The notes under the pieces were generated by a model that had not been told where the DNA came from, did no database searches, and was given only the letters and a program-made list of their open reading frames with translations. Below, piece by piece: positions 43,601 to 51,478 of a stretch of DNA of 64,000 nt. Position 1 is the first letter of the stretch. Every line of letters starts with the position of its first letter. Origin of the DNA: Pseudomonas chlororaphis (GTDB lineage Bacteria; Pseudomonadota; Gammaproteobacteria; Pseudomonadales; Pseudomonadaceae); contig CP011020.1 in the NCBI GenBank assembly GCA_001023535.1, forward strand, positions 1,581,001-1,645,000, in the 5' to 3' direction. A program made the translations under genes and the position numbers.

Positions 43601-46600
43601 GCCGTTGGGCGCACGGTGTCGATGGCGTAGTTGTTCGAATCGGTGGTGCCGACCCCGGCGTTGTTCGCGCCATTGCGCACGCCGGTGTTGTCCAGGGTGA
43701 TCAGATTGCTGGTGTCGGAAATGCCGACGCTCGGGGTGAACGTCGCGGTCCAGGTCACGCCGCCGTCAGAGCTGCTCACACTGCTCAGGGTGCCGTTGCT
43801 GATGGTCAGGTCGCTGTTGTCGAAGCCATTCACGGCGTCGTTGAAGGTGATGGTCACCAGGGACGTTTCACCAATGCTCAGCGACGTATCGGCCACCACG
43901 ATGGTCGCCGTGGGCACGTTGGTGTCGACCTGGTAGTTGTTGGAGTTGGTGGTGCCGCTGCCGGTATTGCCCGCCGCATCGCTGATACCGGTGTTGTTCA
44001 GGGTGATCAGGTTGCTGGCGTCGCTGACGCCCAGGTTCGGGGTCAGGGTGGCGGTCCAGGTGAAGCCGCCGTCGCTGCTGCTGACCGCGCTGAGCGTGCC
44101 GTTGGCCACGATCAGGTCCGAGTTGTCGAAACCTGTGACCGCTTCGGAGAAGGTGATGGTCACCAGGGACGTTTCGCCAACGCTCAGCGCGTTGTCCGCC
44201 ACCACAATCGTGGCGGTCGGGCGCAGGGTATCGACGGCGTAGTTGTTCGAATCGGTGGTGCCGGTGCCGGCGTTGCCCGCCCCGTCCACGACACCGGTGT
44301 TATCCAGGGTGATCAGGTTAGTGGTGTCACTGATGCTCGCGCTTGGGGTGAAGGTCGCGATGTAGGTGATGTTGTCGCTGGTGCTCAGGCCGCTCAAGAC
44401 ACCGTTCGCCGCCGTCAGGTCGGCCAGGGAGAAGCCCGTCACCGCTTCGCTGAAGGTGATGGTCACCAGGGACGTCTCGCCGATGCTCAAGGTGCTGTCG
44501 GCGACCACGATCGTCGCGGTAGGCCGCACGTTGTCGATGGCGTAGTTGTTGGAGCTGGTGGTACCGGTGCCAGCGTTGCCCGCGGCATCGCTCACGCCGG
44601 TGTTGTCCAGGGTGATGACGTTGCTGGCGTCACTGATGCTGGCGGTCGGGGTCAGCGTGCCGGTCCAGGTGATGCCGCCGTCACTGCTGCTCAGCGCGGA
44701 CACGGTGCCATTGGCCACGGTCAGGTCGGCCGTGGTGAGGCCGGTCACCGCCTCGTTGAAGGTGATGGTCACCAACGACGTTTCGCCAATGCTAAGCGCC
44801 GAATCGGCCACGACGATGCTGGCGGTTGGGCGCTGGGTGTCGATGGCGTAGTTGTTGGAACTGGTGGTACCGCTGCCGGCATTACCGGCGGCGTCGGACA
44901 CGCCTGTGTTCGCCAGCACGATCAGGTTGGTGGCGTCGGTGATGCTGGCGGTCGGTGTGAGCGTCGCGGTCCAGGTAATGCCGCCGTCACTGCTGTTCAG
45001 GCCACTCAGAGAGCCGTTGGCGACCGTCAGGTCGGCCAGGGTAAAGCCGCTCACGGCCTCGCTGAAGGTAATGGTCACCAGTGAAGTTTCGCCGGCCGAC
45101 AGTGTAGGGTCGGCCACCACGATGGTGGCGGTCGGACGCGCCGTGTCGATCGCATAGTTATTGGAGTCGACAGTGCCCAGATTGGCGTTGCCGGACAGGT
45201 CGACAACGGCGCCACTGTTGAGCGTGATCACGTTGGTGGTGTCACTGACGCTGGCGGTCGGCGTCAAGGTCGCGGTCCAGGTGATGCCACCGTCGCTGCT
45301 GCTCAACCCGGTCACCGTGCCGTTGGCGACGGTCAGGTCGGCGGTGGTGAAACTGGTCACCGCTTCATTGAACGTAATGGTCACCAGGGACGTTTCACCG
45401 ATGCTCAGCGACGGATCGGCCACCACGATGGTGGCGGTCGGGCGCAGGGTATCGATGGCGTAGTTGTTGGAGTTGGTGGTGCCCACGCCGGCGTTGCCGG
45501 ACAGGTCGGCGACACCGGTCTTGTCCAGCACCACCAGGTTAGTGGTATCGGTGATATCGGCGGTCGGCGTCAGCGTCGCGGTCCAGGTGATGCCGCCGTC
45601 GGCGCTGTTCAGGCCGGTGATCGTGCCGTTCGCCACCGTCAGGTCGGCAGCGGTGAAGCCGGTCACCGCTTCGCTGAAGGTGATGGTCACGGCCGAGGTT
45701 TCGCCGCTGGTGAGCGTGGTATCGGCCACCACGATGGTCGCGGTCGGCGCTACGGTGTCGTTGACCACGTAGTTGTTCGAGGTGGTGGTCCCCACGCCGG
45801 CGTTGCCGGCCAGGTCGGCGACGCCGGTGTTGTCCAGGGTGATCACGTTGGTGGTGTCGGCAATGTTGCTGGCCGCCGTCAACGTGCCGGTCCAGGTGAT
45901 GCCGCCGTCGCTGCTGCTCAAGGTGCCTACGGTGCCGTTCTGCACCGTCAGGTCGGACGCGGTGAGGCCCGTCACGGCTTCGGAGAAGGTGATGGTCACC
46001 AGCGACGTGCCACCGGAGTTCAGGTTGGGGTTGGCCACCACGACAGTCGCGGTCGGTGGCGTGACGTCCGGCACATAGTTGGTGTTGATGGTCCCGCCAT
46101 CGCCATAGACGTTCGCCACCGAGGCCGGCGAAGTACCCGCAGAGCCGGCACTGCCACCGCCGGTACCGCTGCCGCCGACGTTACCCGACAGCGCCGCGAA
46201 GTTGGCGGCGGTGATCAGGATCGAGCCTTTGTTCCAGATGGCGCCAACGCCGACGCCGCCCGCACCACCGGTGTGGGTGTAGCCACCGCCGGCGCCACCG
46301 CCACCGCCGCCGCCACCGGCGCCGATGTTGTTGGAGATCACCGAGTTGCCGATGATGCGCAGGGTCGCGCCGGTGTCGTTGTAGATACCACCGACCGCGC
46401 CGCCACCCGCACCGCCCACGGCGTTGTAGCCGTCACCGCCACCGCCGCCGCCAATGGACAGGCCTGCGCTGGCCGCCGTGCCGCCGGCCGATCCGGTGCT
46501 GTAGCCCGGATACGCCGCACCACCGGCGCCACCGGTGGAATTGCCGCCCCGCCCGCCCATATTGAAGAAGCCACCGCCGGCGCCGCCCTGTCCGGTCGAC

Positions 46601-47853
46601 CCAACGGAGCCTGTGGCATTGATCGTATCGCCGCCCCGGCCACCCGTTCCGCTGCCGACCGCCCCGCCACCACCGCCGCCACCACCGGCATATTGCGGCG
46701 TCACGCCGCCACCGCCGCCACCGCCCGACGCAGCGTTCGCGGTGACCGTGACGTTGCGCATGGTCAGGGTCCCGGCGTTGTAGATCCCGCCGGCCTTGGC
46801 GACCGCCGCATCGACGCCGCCATTGCCCCCGTCGCCCGCCACCATGCCGCGGGTAATCACCAGGCCATCGAGGGTCGCCGTCGTACCGGACGTCACGTTG
46901 AGGACCTGGGTGCGGAACTGCCCATCGAGGGTGACATCGGCCACGTTGTCGTTATTGAGGTCGCCGTCGATGGTCACGTTCTTGTTGACCACCAGCACCT
47001 GGGTCAGCGCAACGGTCATGCCGCTGCTGAAGGTCACGATGTCACCGTTCTGCGCCGAAGCCAGGGCCGCACGCAACGAACCCACGCCGGTGTTGGCGTT
47101 ATTGGTGGCGGTCCAGGTGGCGAGGCCCCACTGGTATTGGCTCATCGCGCTGGCGGACAGCACGTTGGTGCTTTCGATAGTGCCGGTGGCGATTTCCAGG
47201 TCCCAGTCGCCGCCCAGGCCTGTGCGATCATTGGAGGCCGCCACGTCGCGGCCGGTCAACTGCGCCAGCGAATCGACCAGCGCCAGGCCCCGGTCGCCCT
47301 CGGCGGTGTAGCAGCCGTAGATCAGGATGTCGCCACCGACGTTCATGTCCTGGCCGATCTGCGCCAGCACTTCGCTGCGGGCTTGGACGTTGTCCGCCGA
47401 CAGGTAGGCGTTGCCCAACCACAAATCGCCGGCGTTGCCGTGGGCGATGATTTGCACCGAGCTCACGCCCTGGTGGCTGTCCAGGTAATCGGCAATCTGT
47501 TGCAGGCCGTCCTTGGTCGCATCGAGCTGCACCACCTGGGTACCGGCCGCGACGCCATCGAGCAGGCTGGCCGCGTCCTTGACCCGCGAATCGATGAACA
47601 CCACGGACTTGCCCGGAACGGCCGCCTCGGTGGCATCCACCTGGCCCTGGGGCGCGTGGGTATCGGCAGGCTGGTCGGCCGTCGGCGCCTTGGCGGCGTC
47701 AGCCGTGGGATGGGCCTCCGGCTGCGCGGCTTCGGCCACGGTCGCGGCCACCGCGCCGTCGAACAGCATGCGCGGCTCCAGCGACATGATCATTGGCGAT
47801 GCCAGGGCCTGGGTGCCCTCGATTACCCGCGATTTACCTTTGCTCCACCACAT
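40615..47853 (-). CDS. Giant DUF4347 / Ig-repeat surface protein with LEPR-type N-terminal motif
   Basis: The 2412-residue protein has no Sec signal. It begins with a short basic stretch and SLEPRMLFDGA (24-34), the LEPR-type motif found at the start of many giant exported proteins. A DUF4347 domain follows (about 83-245) with IIAHGN (H138) and LIYGCYTAEG (C181). Then comes a beta-helix-like and glycine-rich region (about 245-595), 16 Ig-like Big-type repeats of about 102 residues (about 595-2228), and a 180-residue tail. ATG 47853 has AGGTGA upstream; a longer frame start at 47889 is less likely. The protein is probably an adhesin exported through the neighbouring TolC and HlyD-type proteins. 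No RTX repeats or LapA-type retention module seen. Confidence 0.85.
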   Translation of the reverse strand: MWWSKGKSRVIEGTQALASPMIMSLEPRMLFDGAVAATVAEAAQPEAHPTADAAKAPTADQPADTHAPQGQVDATEAAVPGKSVVFIDSRVKDAASLLDGVAAGTQVVQLDATKDGLQQIADYLDSHQGVSSVQIIAHGNAGDLWLGNAYLSADNVQARSEVLAQIGQDMNVGGDILIYGCYTAEGDRGLALVDSLAQLTGRDVAASNDRTGLGGDWDLEIATGTIESTNVLSASAMSQYQWGLATWTATNNANTGVGSLRAALASAQNGDIVTFSSGMTVALTQVLVVNKNVTIDGDLNNDNVADVTLDGQFRTQVLNVTSGTTATLDGLVITRGMVAGDGGNGGVDAAVAKAGGIYNAGTLTMRNVTVTANAASGGGGGGGVTPQYAGGGGGGGGAVGSGTGGRGGDTINATGSVGSTGQGGAGGGFFNMGGRGGNSTGGAGGAAYPGYSTGSAGGTAASAGLSIGGGGGGDGYNAVGGAGGGAVGGIYNDTGATLRIIGNSVISNNIGAGGGGGGGGAGGGYTHTGGAGGVGVGAIWNKGSILITAANFAALSGNVGGSGTGGGSAGSAGTSPASVANVYGDGGTINTNYVPDVTPPTATVVVANPNLNSGGTSLVTITFSEAVTGLTASDLTVQNGTVGTLSSSDGGITWTGTLTAASNIADTTNVITLDNTGVADLAGNAGVGTTTSNNYVVNDTVAPTATIVVADTTLTSGETSAVTITFSEAVTGFTAADLTVANGTITGLNSADGGITWTATLTPTADITDTTNLVVLDKTGVADLSGNAGVGTTNSNNYAIDTLRPTATIVVADPSLSIGETSLVTITFNEAVTSFTTADLTVANGTVTGLSSSDGGITWTATLTPTASVSDTTNVITLNSGAVVDLSGNANLGTVDSNNYAIDTARPTATIVVADPTLSAGETSLVTITFSEAVSGFTLADLTVANGSLSGLNSSDGGITWTATLTPTASITDATNLIVLANTGVSDAAGNAGSGTTSSNNYAIDTQRPTASIVVADSALSIGETSLVTITFNEAVTGLTTADLTVANGTVSALSSSDGGITWTGTLTPTASISDASNVITLDNTGVSDAAGNAGTGTTSSNNYAIDNVRPTATIVVADSTLSIGETSLVTITFSEAVTGFSLADLTAANGVLSGLSTSDNITYIATFTPSASISDTTNLITLDNTGVVDGAGNAGTGTTDSNNYAVDTLRPTATIVVADNALSVGETSLVTITFSEAVTGFDNSDLIVANGTLSAVSSSDGGFTWTATLTPNLGVSDASNLITLNNTGISDAAGNTGSGTTNSNNYQVDTNVPTATIVVADTSLSIGETSLVTITFNDAVNGFDNSDLTISNGTLSSVSSSDGGVTWTATFTPSVGISDTSNLITLDNTGVRNGANNAGVGTTDSNNYAIDTVRPTATIVVADTAIAAGQTSQVTITFNEAVTAFTSADLTVANGVISGLSSSDGGVTWTATFTPTAGVTDTSNVISLNSGAIADLAGNVNVGTTDSNNYGVDTLRPTATIVVADNALSVGETSLVTITFSEAVTGFDNSDLSVANGTLSAVSSSDGGITWTAVFTPALGIRDTTNLIVLDNTGVSDGAGNAGTGATSSNNYTIDTQVPTATIVVADPSLSIGETSQVTITFNEAVSGFDNSDLTISNGTLSNVSSSDGGVTWTATFTPSASVSDTSNLITLDNTGVVNVSGNAGVGTTDSNNYAIDTVRPSATIVVADTTLAAGETSLVTITFSEAVSGFTIADLSVANGTVSGLTSSDGGITWTATFTPSAGISDTSNLITLDNTGVADLAGNAGSGTTDSNNYAVDTQLPTATIVLSDTTLRPGETAQVTITFSEAVTGFTNADLTVANGTLSAVSSSDGGLTWTATFTPTQGVSDATNLITLDNTGVSDAAGNAGAGTTDSANYAVETRVPTATIVVADNALRVGETSLVTITFSEAVSGFDNSDLNVSNGTLSNVSSSDGGVTWTATFTPASNITDTSNLISLDTAGVVSVSGNSGVGVVNSNNYAIDTVRPGATITLADTRLGIGQTTTVTISFTEAVTGFDLSDLSVANGVLSNLASSDGGLTWTATLTPTAGVNDATNLILLDASTVQDIAGNAGVGVAISSNYALDATRPTATIVVADSNLTVGETTQVTFTFSEAVTNFDLSDLSVTNGELTNLTTSDGGRTWTATFTPTVNLTDPSNFIALDTSNVSDQSGNAGASVAVSNNYAIDTVVPNDVKPPPEFLVSDPVTVVPPTEVPLQPVVFTPPTGNLGSPLGFPPLFEQRDVGGGLDPIGDIFINRGELAPSYIAQVFSSDAAGDGSGHGFLGFGGGDGGVFGSSTLATLFNHDSVSDSESMNAFGSSSMQGGDVSQGLRGMFGAPTLGQQLQHLKDTEQRQVDSLAVALQQVGISQVQA
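41183..46078. repeat. Sixteen tandem 306-bp repeats coding Ig-like domains
   Basis: The period is 306 bases (102 codons), with one unit a codon short. Each unit codes for RPTATIVVAD...SLVTITFSEAV...SSDGGITWTATLTP...NLITLDNTG...NAGxGTTxSNNYAIDT. Some pairs, such as those at 43218-43305 and 44136-44222, are almost identical in DNA, which suggests recombination within the gene. Confidence 0.92.
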
Positions 47854-47905
47854 GACGTTCACCTGGACTCGAACTGCTTGAACACGCAAATGAAAAAAAC
47901 CGCGA

Positions 47906-48751
47906 TCAGCTGAGCGCGGCGTCGGTTTTCATACGGATGACATTGGCCGCGCTGGCAGACCCATCGCGCCAGAACGACAACTCGGAAAATCTTTCGAACA
48001 GGTCCGGCGGCAGCAGGGTTCGCCGCACTTGCGGCGCGACCTGGGGCTTGACCTTGTGCAGGCCGGCAACGCCCAAGGCCTGGTCGAAGGCCGGTGCGTC
48101 GTAGGTCAAGTGATTGAAGTCGTGCTCGAACCAAGGCTCGCCGATGAACTCGTAGACCAGCCGCATCACCCGCTCGGGCGCCTGGCTCAGCAGGTCGTAA
48201 TCGACGATCAACAGCGACTCGGCGTGCTCGCCGTAATAGGCTTCCTTGAGCGCTGTCCAGGCAAACCCCACCAGGCGGTTGCGCTGGGCCAGGGTTTCGC
48301 ACCGGCTGTAGACGGTGTTGCGTTCGTCATCGTCGTTGAACAGCTTGGTATTCTCGAAGGGATTGGCGCGATACAGCCGCTCCAGGCTGTCGAGCACCCA
48401 GGCGACGTTGCGCACGCAGGCGATGGTCTTGGCTTGGGGAAACAGGTCTTGCAGGGCCGGCAGGCGCGCGCACCACTGGCGATTGGTGTCGAAGATGACA
48501 GGTTTGTCGGCCTTGTCGGCGTAGTAGGAGTCGAACAGCCCGCGCAACAGACGGCGGCGCAGGTCCGTGTCGATCACCGAACCAAACTCGCTGCCGGCGC
48601 TGCATTGTTGCAGCACACTGCTGAACAGCGAACCGACGGGGCTGGTCATGCCGGCGTGAAAGCGCGGGTTCTGCAGCAGAATCGCCGACAGCAGGGTCGA
48701 GCCTGAGCGCGGCAGGCCGGAAATAAAGTGAAACTGCGACAATCCCTTCAC
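47906..48751 (-). CDS. Sulfotransferase-family protein, first gene of the adhesin operon
   Basis: The 281-residue protein starts with MKGLSQFHFISGLPRSGSTL, a textbook PAPS 5'-phosphosulfate loop (12-20). It then has DTNRQWCARLPALQDLFPQ and the CVRNVAWVLDSLERL 3'-phosphate region. It resembles bacterial relatives of tyrosyl-protein and carbohydrate sulfotransferases. It lies 52 bases upstream of the giant protein gene on the same strand, so it is the first gene of that operon. A role in sulfating the adhesin or the collar proteins is inference. Confidence 0.82.
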   Translation of the reverse strand: MKGLSQFHFISGLPRSGSTLLSAILLQNPRFHAGMTSPVGSLFSSVLQQCSAGSEFGSVIDTDLRRRLLRGLFDSYYADKADKPVIFDTNRQWCARLPALQDLFPQAKTIACVRNVAWVLDSLERLYRANPFENTKLFNDDDERNTVYSRCETLAQRNRLVGFAWTALKEAYYGEHAESLLIVDYDLLSQAPERVMRLVYEFIGEPWFEHDFNHLTYDAPAFDQALGVAGLHKVKPQVAPQVRRTLLPPDLFERFSELSFWRDGSASAANVIRMKTDAALS

Positions 48752-48935
48752 CGTGTGTAGTCCTTTTGTGTCCGAAGCGTAGCCTAGGAAACAAACGCCG
48801 CCTAGTAGTACTTTGATATCAAATTAACTTTGTCCTACAAAAAAGATGGGCGGTAGAAGCACGGGCGCCACTGAATCGTTTTAGCCGATCCAGGAGAATT
48901 TTCCTCGTGCCTCCCCCGGCAAAATCAGACATCCC
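48752..48935. promoter_or_regulatory. Divergent promoter region with perfect palindrome TTTGATATCAAA
   Basis: This spacer separates the leftward sulfotransferase-adhesin operon from the rightward collar gene. It is AT-rich in 48808-48850. TTTGATATCAAA (48812-48823) is a perfect 12-base palindrome placed 61 bases before the sulfotransferase ATG, a good site for an operator. No regulator is identified. Confidence 0.5.
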
Positions 48936-49049
48936 CGTCTACGCTCAGCCGTGCGTGACAGGCCAGGGAATGAAGGCGTCGGGCTGATCGCTCCCTTCCC
49001 CAGCCTGCCGGACGCACGCCAGACCAATCACCTGAGGAATGAGGCATTT
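48936..49049 (+). promoter_or_regulatory. Conserved leader of collar gene 1
   Basis: This segment is repeated before the second collar gene (50155-50261). Shared blocks include CGTCTACGCTCAGCCGTGCG, GGCCAGGGAA, CGGGCTGA, CCAGACCAAT and CTGAGG-ATGAGG just before the ATG. The conservation suggests a shared promoter, leader or target of regulation rather than chance. Confidence 0.55.
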
Positions 49050-49637
49050 ATGGAAGTATTCATCGGGACTATCCAACCCTTCGCTTTTAACTTCGCCCCC
49101 AGGGACTGGGCCCTGTGCAACGGGCAGACGCTCAGTCTGGCCCAGTACCAGACACTGTTTGCCCTGATCGGCGTGACGTACGGGGGGAATGGCCAGACCA
49201 CCTTCCAGTTGCCCAACCTGCAAGGCCGCCTGCCCATGGGCCAGGGCAATGGCCTGGGCCTGACGCCACGGGTCATCGGCACCATCGCCGGCACCGAGAA
49301 TGTCACGGCGACTCTGAACAACCTGCCCAACCACACCCACGCCCTCACGGCCATCACCGCCGCCACCACCGTGCAACTGGCGAACCCGGCCAGCAACCCG
49401 GCGAACACGCCGACGGCCACCAATTCGTTCATTGGCACCTCGGGCACCGGGCCCGGCGCGGCGAATATCTATTCCGACCAGGTCGGCGCCTCACCGGTAC
49501 CGCTCAAAGGCGTGACCACCACGGTCAGCGGAACGGTGGCCCCGACGGGCAATGGCCTGCCGATGGCGATCATGAACCCGTTCCTGGCGATCAACTTCAG
49601 CATCGCCCTCCAAGGTTACTTCCCGTCCCGCAATTGA
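49050..49637 (+). CDS. Phage-tail-collar domain protein (microcystin-dependent-protein type), copy 1
   Basis: The 195-residue protein begins MEVFIGTIQPFAFNFAPRDW and has the tail-collar motif FQLPNLQGRLPMGQGNG near residues 52-68. The second half (QLANPASNPANTPTATNSF to MNPFLAINFSIAL) is low in charge and rich in Gly, Thr, Asn and Pro. There is no signal peptide. Free-standing collar proteins of this type occur outside phages; no other phage gene is near. ATG 49050 is set by GAGGAATGAGG. It pairs with a close copy at 50262. Confidence 0.85.
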   Translation: MEVFIGTIQPFAFNFAPRDWALCNGQTLSLAQYQTLFALIGVTYGGNGQTTFQLPNLQGRLPMGQGNGLGLTPRVIGTIAGTENVTATLNNLPNHTHALTAITAATTVQLANPASNPANTPTATNSFIGTSGTGPGAANIYSDQVGASPVPLKGVTTTVSGTVAPTGNGLPMAIMNPFLAINFSIALQGYFPSRN

Positions 49638-49683
49638 TGACCTACCGCCGGGCCATGGCCCGGCGGTCCGTTGGAGTATCGAC

Positions 49684-49995
49684 ATGCTGCAAGCGGTTCA
49701 TAGCCACCATTTCCAACCCTTGCTGGGCCAGACCAGCCGCCTGACCCTGCCCGACGGCAGTTGCCTGCCCATACAGTTCGAGACCCTCGATCAAACCCCC
49801 AGGGCCAAGATGCCGAACACCGAGCGCATGCCGTTCAGCGTGGCGTTCAACAGCCTGGAAACCACCGAGTTCGTCGATGGCCTGTGTGCGCTGGACGTGC
49901 CCGAACTGGGCCGGCTCGAAGGGGTGTTCGTGTCACGGGTGCCCCCCATGGGCCGTGACTCCACGCTGGGCTATTACTACATCGCGTTCAACTAG
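49684..49995 (+). CDS. Small DUF6916-like protein
   Basis: The 103-residue protein reads MLQAVHSHHFQPLLGQTSRL and ends STLGYYYIAFN. I recall this as the DUF6916-type small protein that accompanies collar proteins, with moderate certainty. No signal peptide or catalytic motif is visible; it looks like a compact beta-rich domain. It lies between the two collar genes, 46 bases after the first, and may be their chaperone or partner. Confidence 0.65.
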   Translation: MLQAVHSHHFQPLLGQTSRLTLPDGSCLPIQFETLDQTPRAKMPNTERMPFSVAFNSLETTEFVDGLCALDVPELGRLEGVFVSRVPPMGRDSTLGYYYIAFN

Positions 49996-50261
49996 TGGCC
50001 TGTACGGTTAATTCGAGTACTCAAGTCCTGGCGCCGAAGTTGAGTAAACGAATTAGCCACACAGGCACTAGCGTTGGGGGCAACCCTGTGGGATCTGTGG
50101 TGTACACAGGTCTTGCAGCGATCCGCCAAGGCCGCCGGCAGAGTGCCACAACCGCGTCTACGCTCAGCCGTGCGTGATCAGGCCAGGGAACAGGGAATCG
50201 GGCTGAACGCAATCTTCTTCTCTGGCCACACCAGACCAATAACCTGAGGGATGAGGAATTT
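49996..50261 (+). other. Spacer between DUF6916-like gene and collar gene 2
   Basis: A weak hairpin CCTGTG/CACAGG lies at about 50081-50109. From 50155 the sequence is a near copy of the leader of collar gene 1 (48936-49049). No gene is seen here. Confidence 0.6.
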
Positions 50262-50849
50262 ATGGAAGTATTCATGGGCACTATCCAGTCTTTTGCCTTT
50301 AACTTCGCACCCAGTGGCTGGGCGTTGTGCAATGGACAGACGCTCGCCATTTCGCAGTACCAGGCGCTGTTCTCGCTGCTGGGCACCTATTACGGCGGCA
50401 ACGGCCAGACCAACTTCATGCTCCCCAACCTGCAAGGTCGCCTGCCGATGGGCCAGGGCAACGGGCTGGGCCTGACCCCGCGGGTCATCGGCGAGGTCTC
50501 CGGCACCGAAAACGTCACCGCGACCCTGAACAACCTGCCCACCCACACCCACACCCTCACGGGCATCACCGCTGCCACCACCGTGCAGTTGGCGAACCCG
50601 GCCAGCAACCCGGCGAACGCGCCCACGCCCACCAATTCGTTCATTGGCACCTCGGGCACCGGGCCGGGTGCGGCGAATATCTATTCCGACCAGGTCGGCG
50701 CCACACCGGTGCCGCTCAAAGGCGTGACCACCACGGTCAGCGGAACGGTGGCCCCGACGGGCAATGGCCTGCCGATGGCGATCATGAACCCGTTCCTGGC
50801 CATCAACTTCAGCATCGCCTTGAACGGGCTCTTCCCTTCGCGTAACTGA
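50262..50849 (+). CDS. Phage-tail-collar domain protein, copy 2
   Basis: The 195-residue paralogue of the protein at 49050 has the same length and collar motif (LPNLQGRLPMGQGNG). The first 50 residues differ in places (TIQSFAFNFAPSGW). The last 100 codons are nearly identical even at third positions, so the copies are recent or kept alike by gene conversion. GAGGGATGAGG precedes the ATG. It has no signal peptide. Confidence 0.85.
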   Translation: MEVFMGTIQSFAFNFAPSGWALCNGQTLAISQYQALFSLLGTYYGGNGQTNFMLPNLQGRLPMGQGNGLGLTPRVIGEVSGTENVTATLNNLPTHTHTLTGITAATTVQLANPASNPANAPTPTNSFIGTSGTGPGAANIYSDQVGATPVPLKGVTTTVSGTVAPTGNGLPMAIMNPFLAINFSIALNGLFPSRN

Positions 50850-50871
50850 GGCCGCCGCAAAGCTGTGCTTT

Positions 50872-50963
50872 TTGTGGGAACGGGCTTGCTCGCGAATGCG
50901 GTGGTTCAGATAAAAATCTGGTGACTGACACTCCGCTTTCGCGAGCAAGCCCGATCCCACAGA
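50872..50963. repeat. REP-like pair, 'GTGGGAACGGGCTTGCTCGCG' variant
   Basis: Inverted copies GTGGGAACGGGCTTGCTCGC and GCGAGCAAGCCCGATCCCAC lie between convergent collar gene 2 and the GNAT gene. Confidence 0.8.
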
Positions 50964-50977
50964 AGTCGGTGTTTTTG

Positions 50978-51469
50978 TCAGTCGCCTTTCGGATACCACA
51001 CCAGCCGCTCAGCCGCCGGGCTGCGCTCTTGCACCTCGAAGCCCAGCGCCAGGTAGTGCCGCCGGGCATGGGGGTTGCTGGTCCAGACCACGGTGGCCAC
51101 CGGGCAGCGGATGTGTTGCGCGGCTTTCTGCACCCCTTGCAGCACCGTCCTGCCGTAACCCTGCCCCCGCGCCTGGGGGATGAAGGCCAGGTACAGCACG
51201 CGGATTTCATTCGGGCCGAAATCCGTGCTCAGGGCGCCGATGGCGGTGCCGAGCTTCTCCACCACGTAATGCATGGCATTGGGAAAGTTCTCCCCCAGGC
51301 CCTGTTCCTGCACCTGGAACTGCTGGGCGATCACCTGCTGCACTTGCTCGTGCTCGCCGTCGATCCATTGCAAATCCGGACGCGCCGCCTGGTAAAGACG
51401 CTGCATGAACGGACCATCGCTGACCCGCGATGGCCGCACCACCAATCCGTCTGCCGCCACTGAATTCAT
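50978..51469 (-). CDS. GNAT-family N-acetyltransferase, last gene of the export operon
   Basis: The 163-residue protein has the GNAT acetyl-CoA motif as FIPQARGQGYGRTVLQGV and the following TSNPHARRHYLALGFEV. Its ribosome site AAGGAG is built from the stop region of the upstream M50 gene (TTTTAAGGAG), nine bases before the ATG. The two genes are therefore translationally linked. That makes a role with the export system plausible, for example acetylation of a cargo, but the substrate is unknown. Confidence 0.85.
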   Translation of the reverse strand: MNSVAADGLVVRPSRVSDGPFMQRLYQAARPDLQWIDGEHEQVQQVIAQQFQVQEQGLGENFPNAMHYVVEKLGTAIGALSTDFGPNEIRVLYLAFIPQARGQGYGRTVLQGVQKAAQHIRCPVATVVWTSNPHARRHYLALGFEVQERSPAAERLVWYPKGD

Positions 51470-51478
51470 GTTCGCTCC

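Noticed and set aside
41183..46078. Regular repeats considered as a CRISPR or satellite array
   Set aside because: The period is 306 bases, there are no unique spacers, and the repeats encode Ig-like domains in one open frame.
49050..50849. Collar proteins considered as prophage remnant
   Set aside because: No capsid, tail, lysis, integrase or repressor genes lie nearby; collar-domain proteins of this type also occur on their own.
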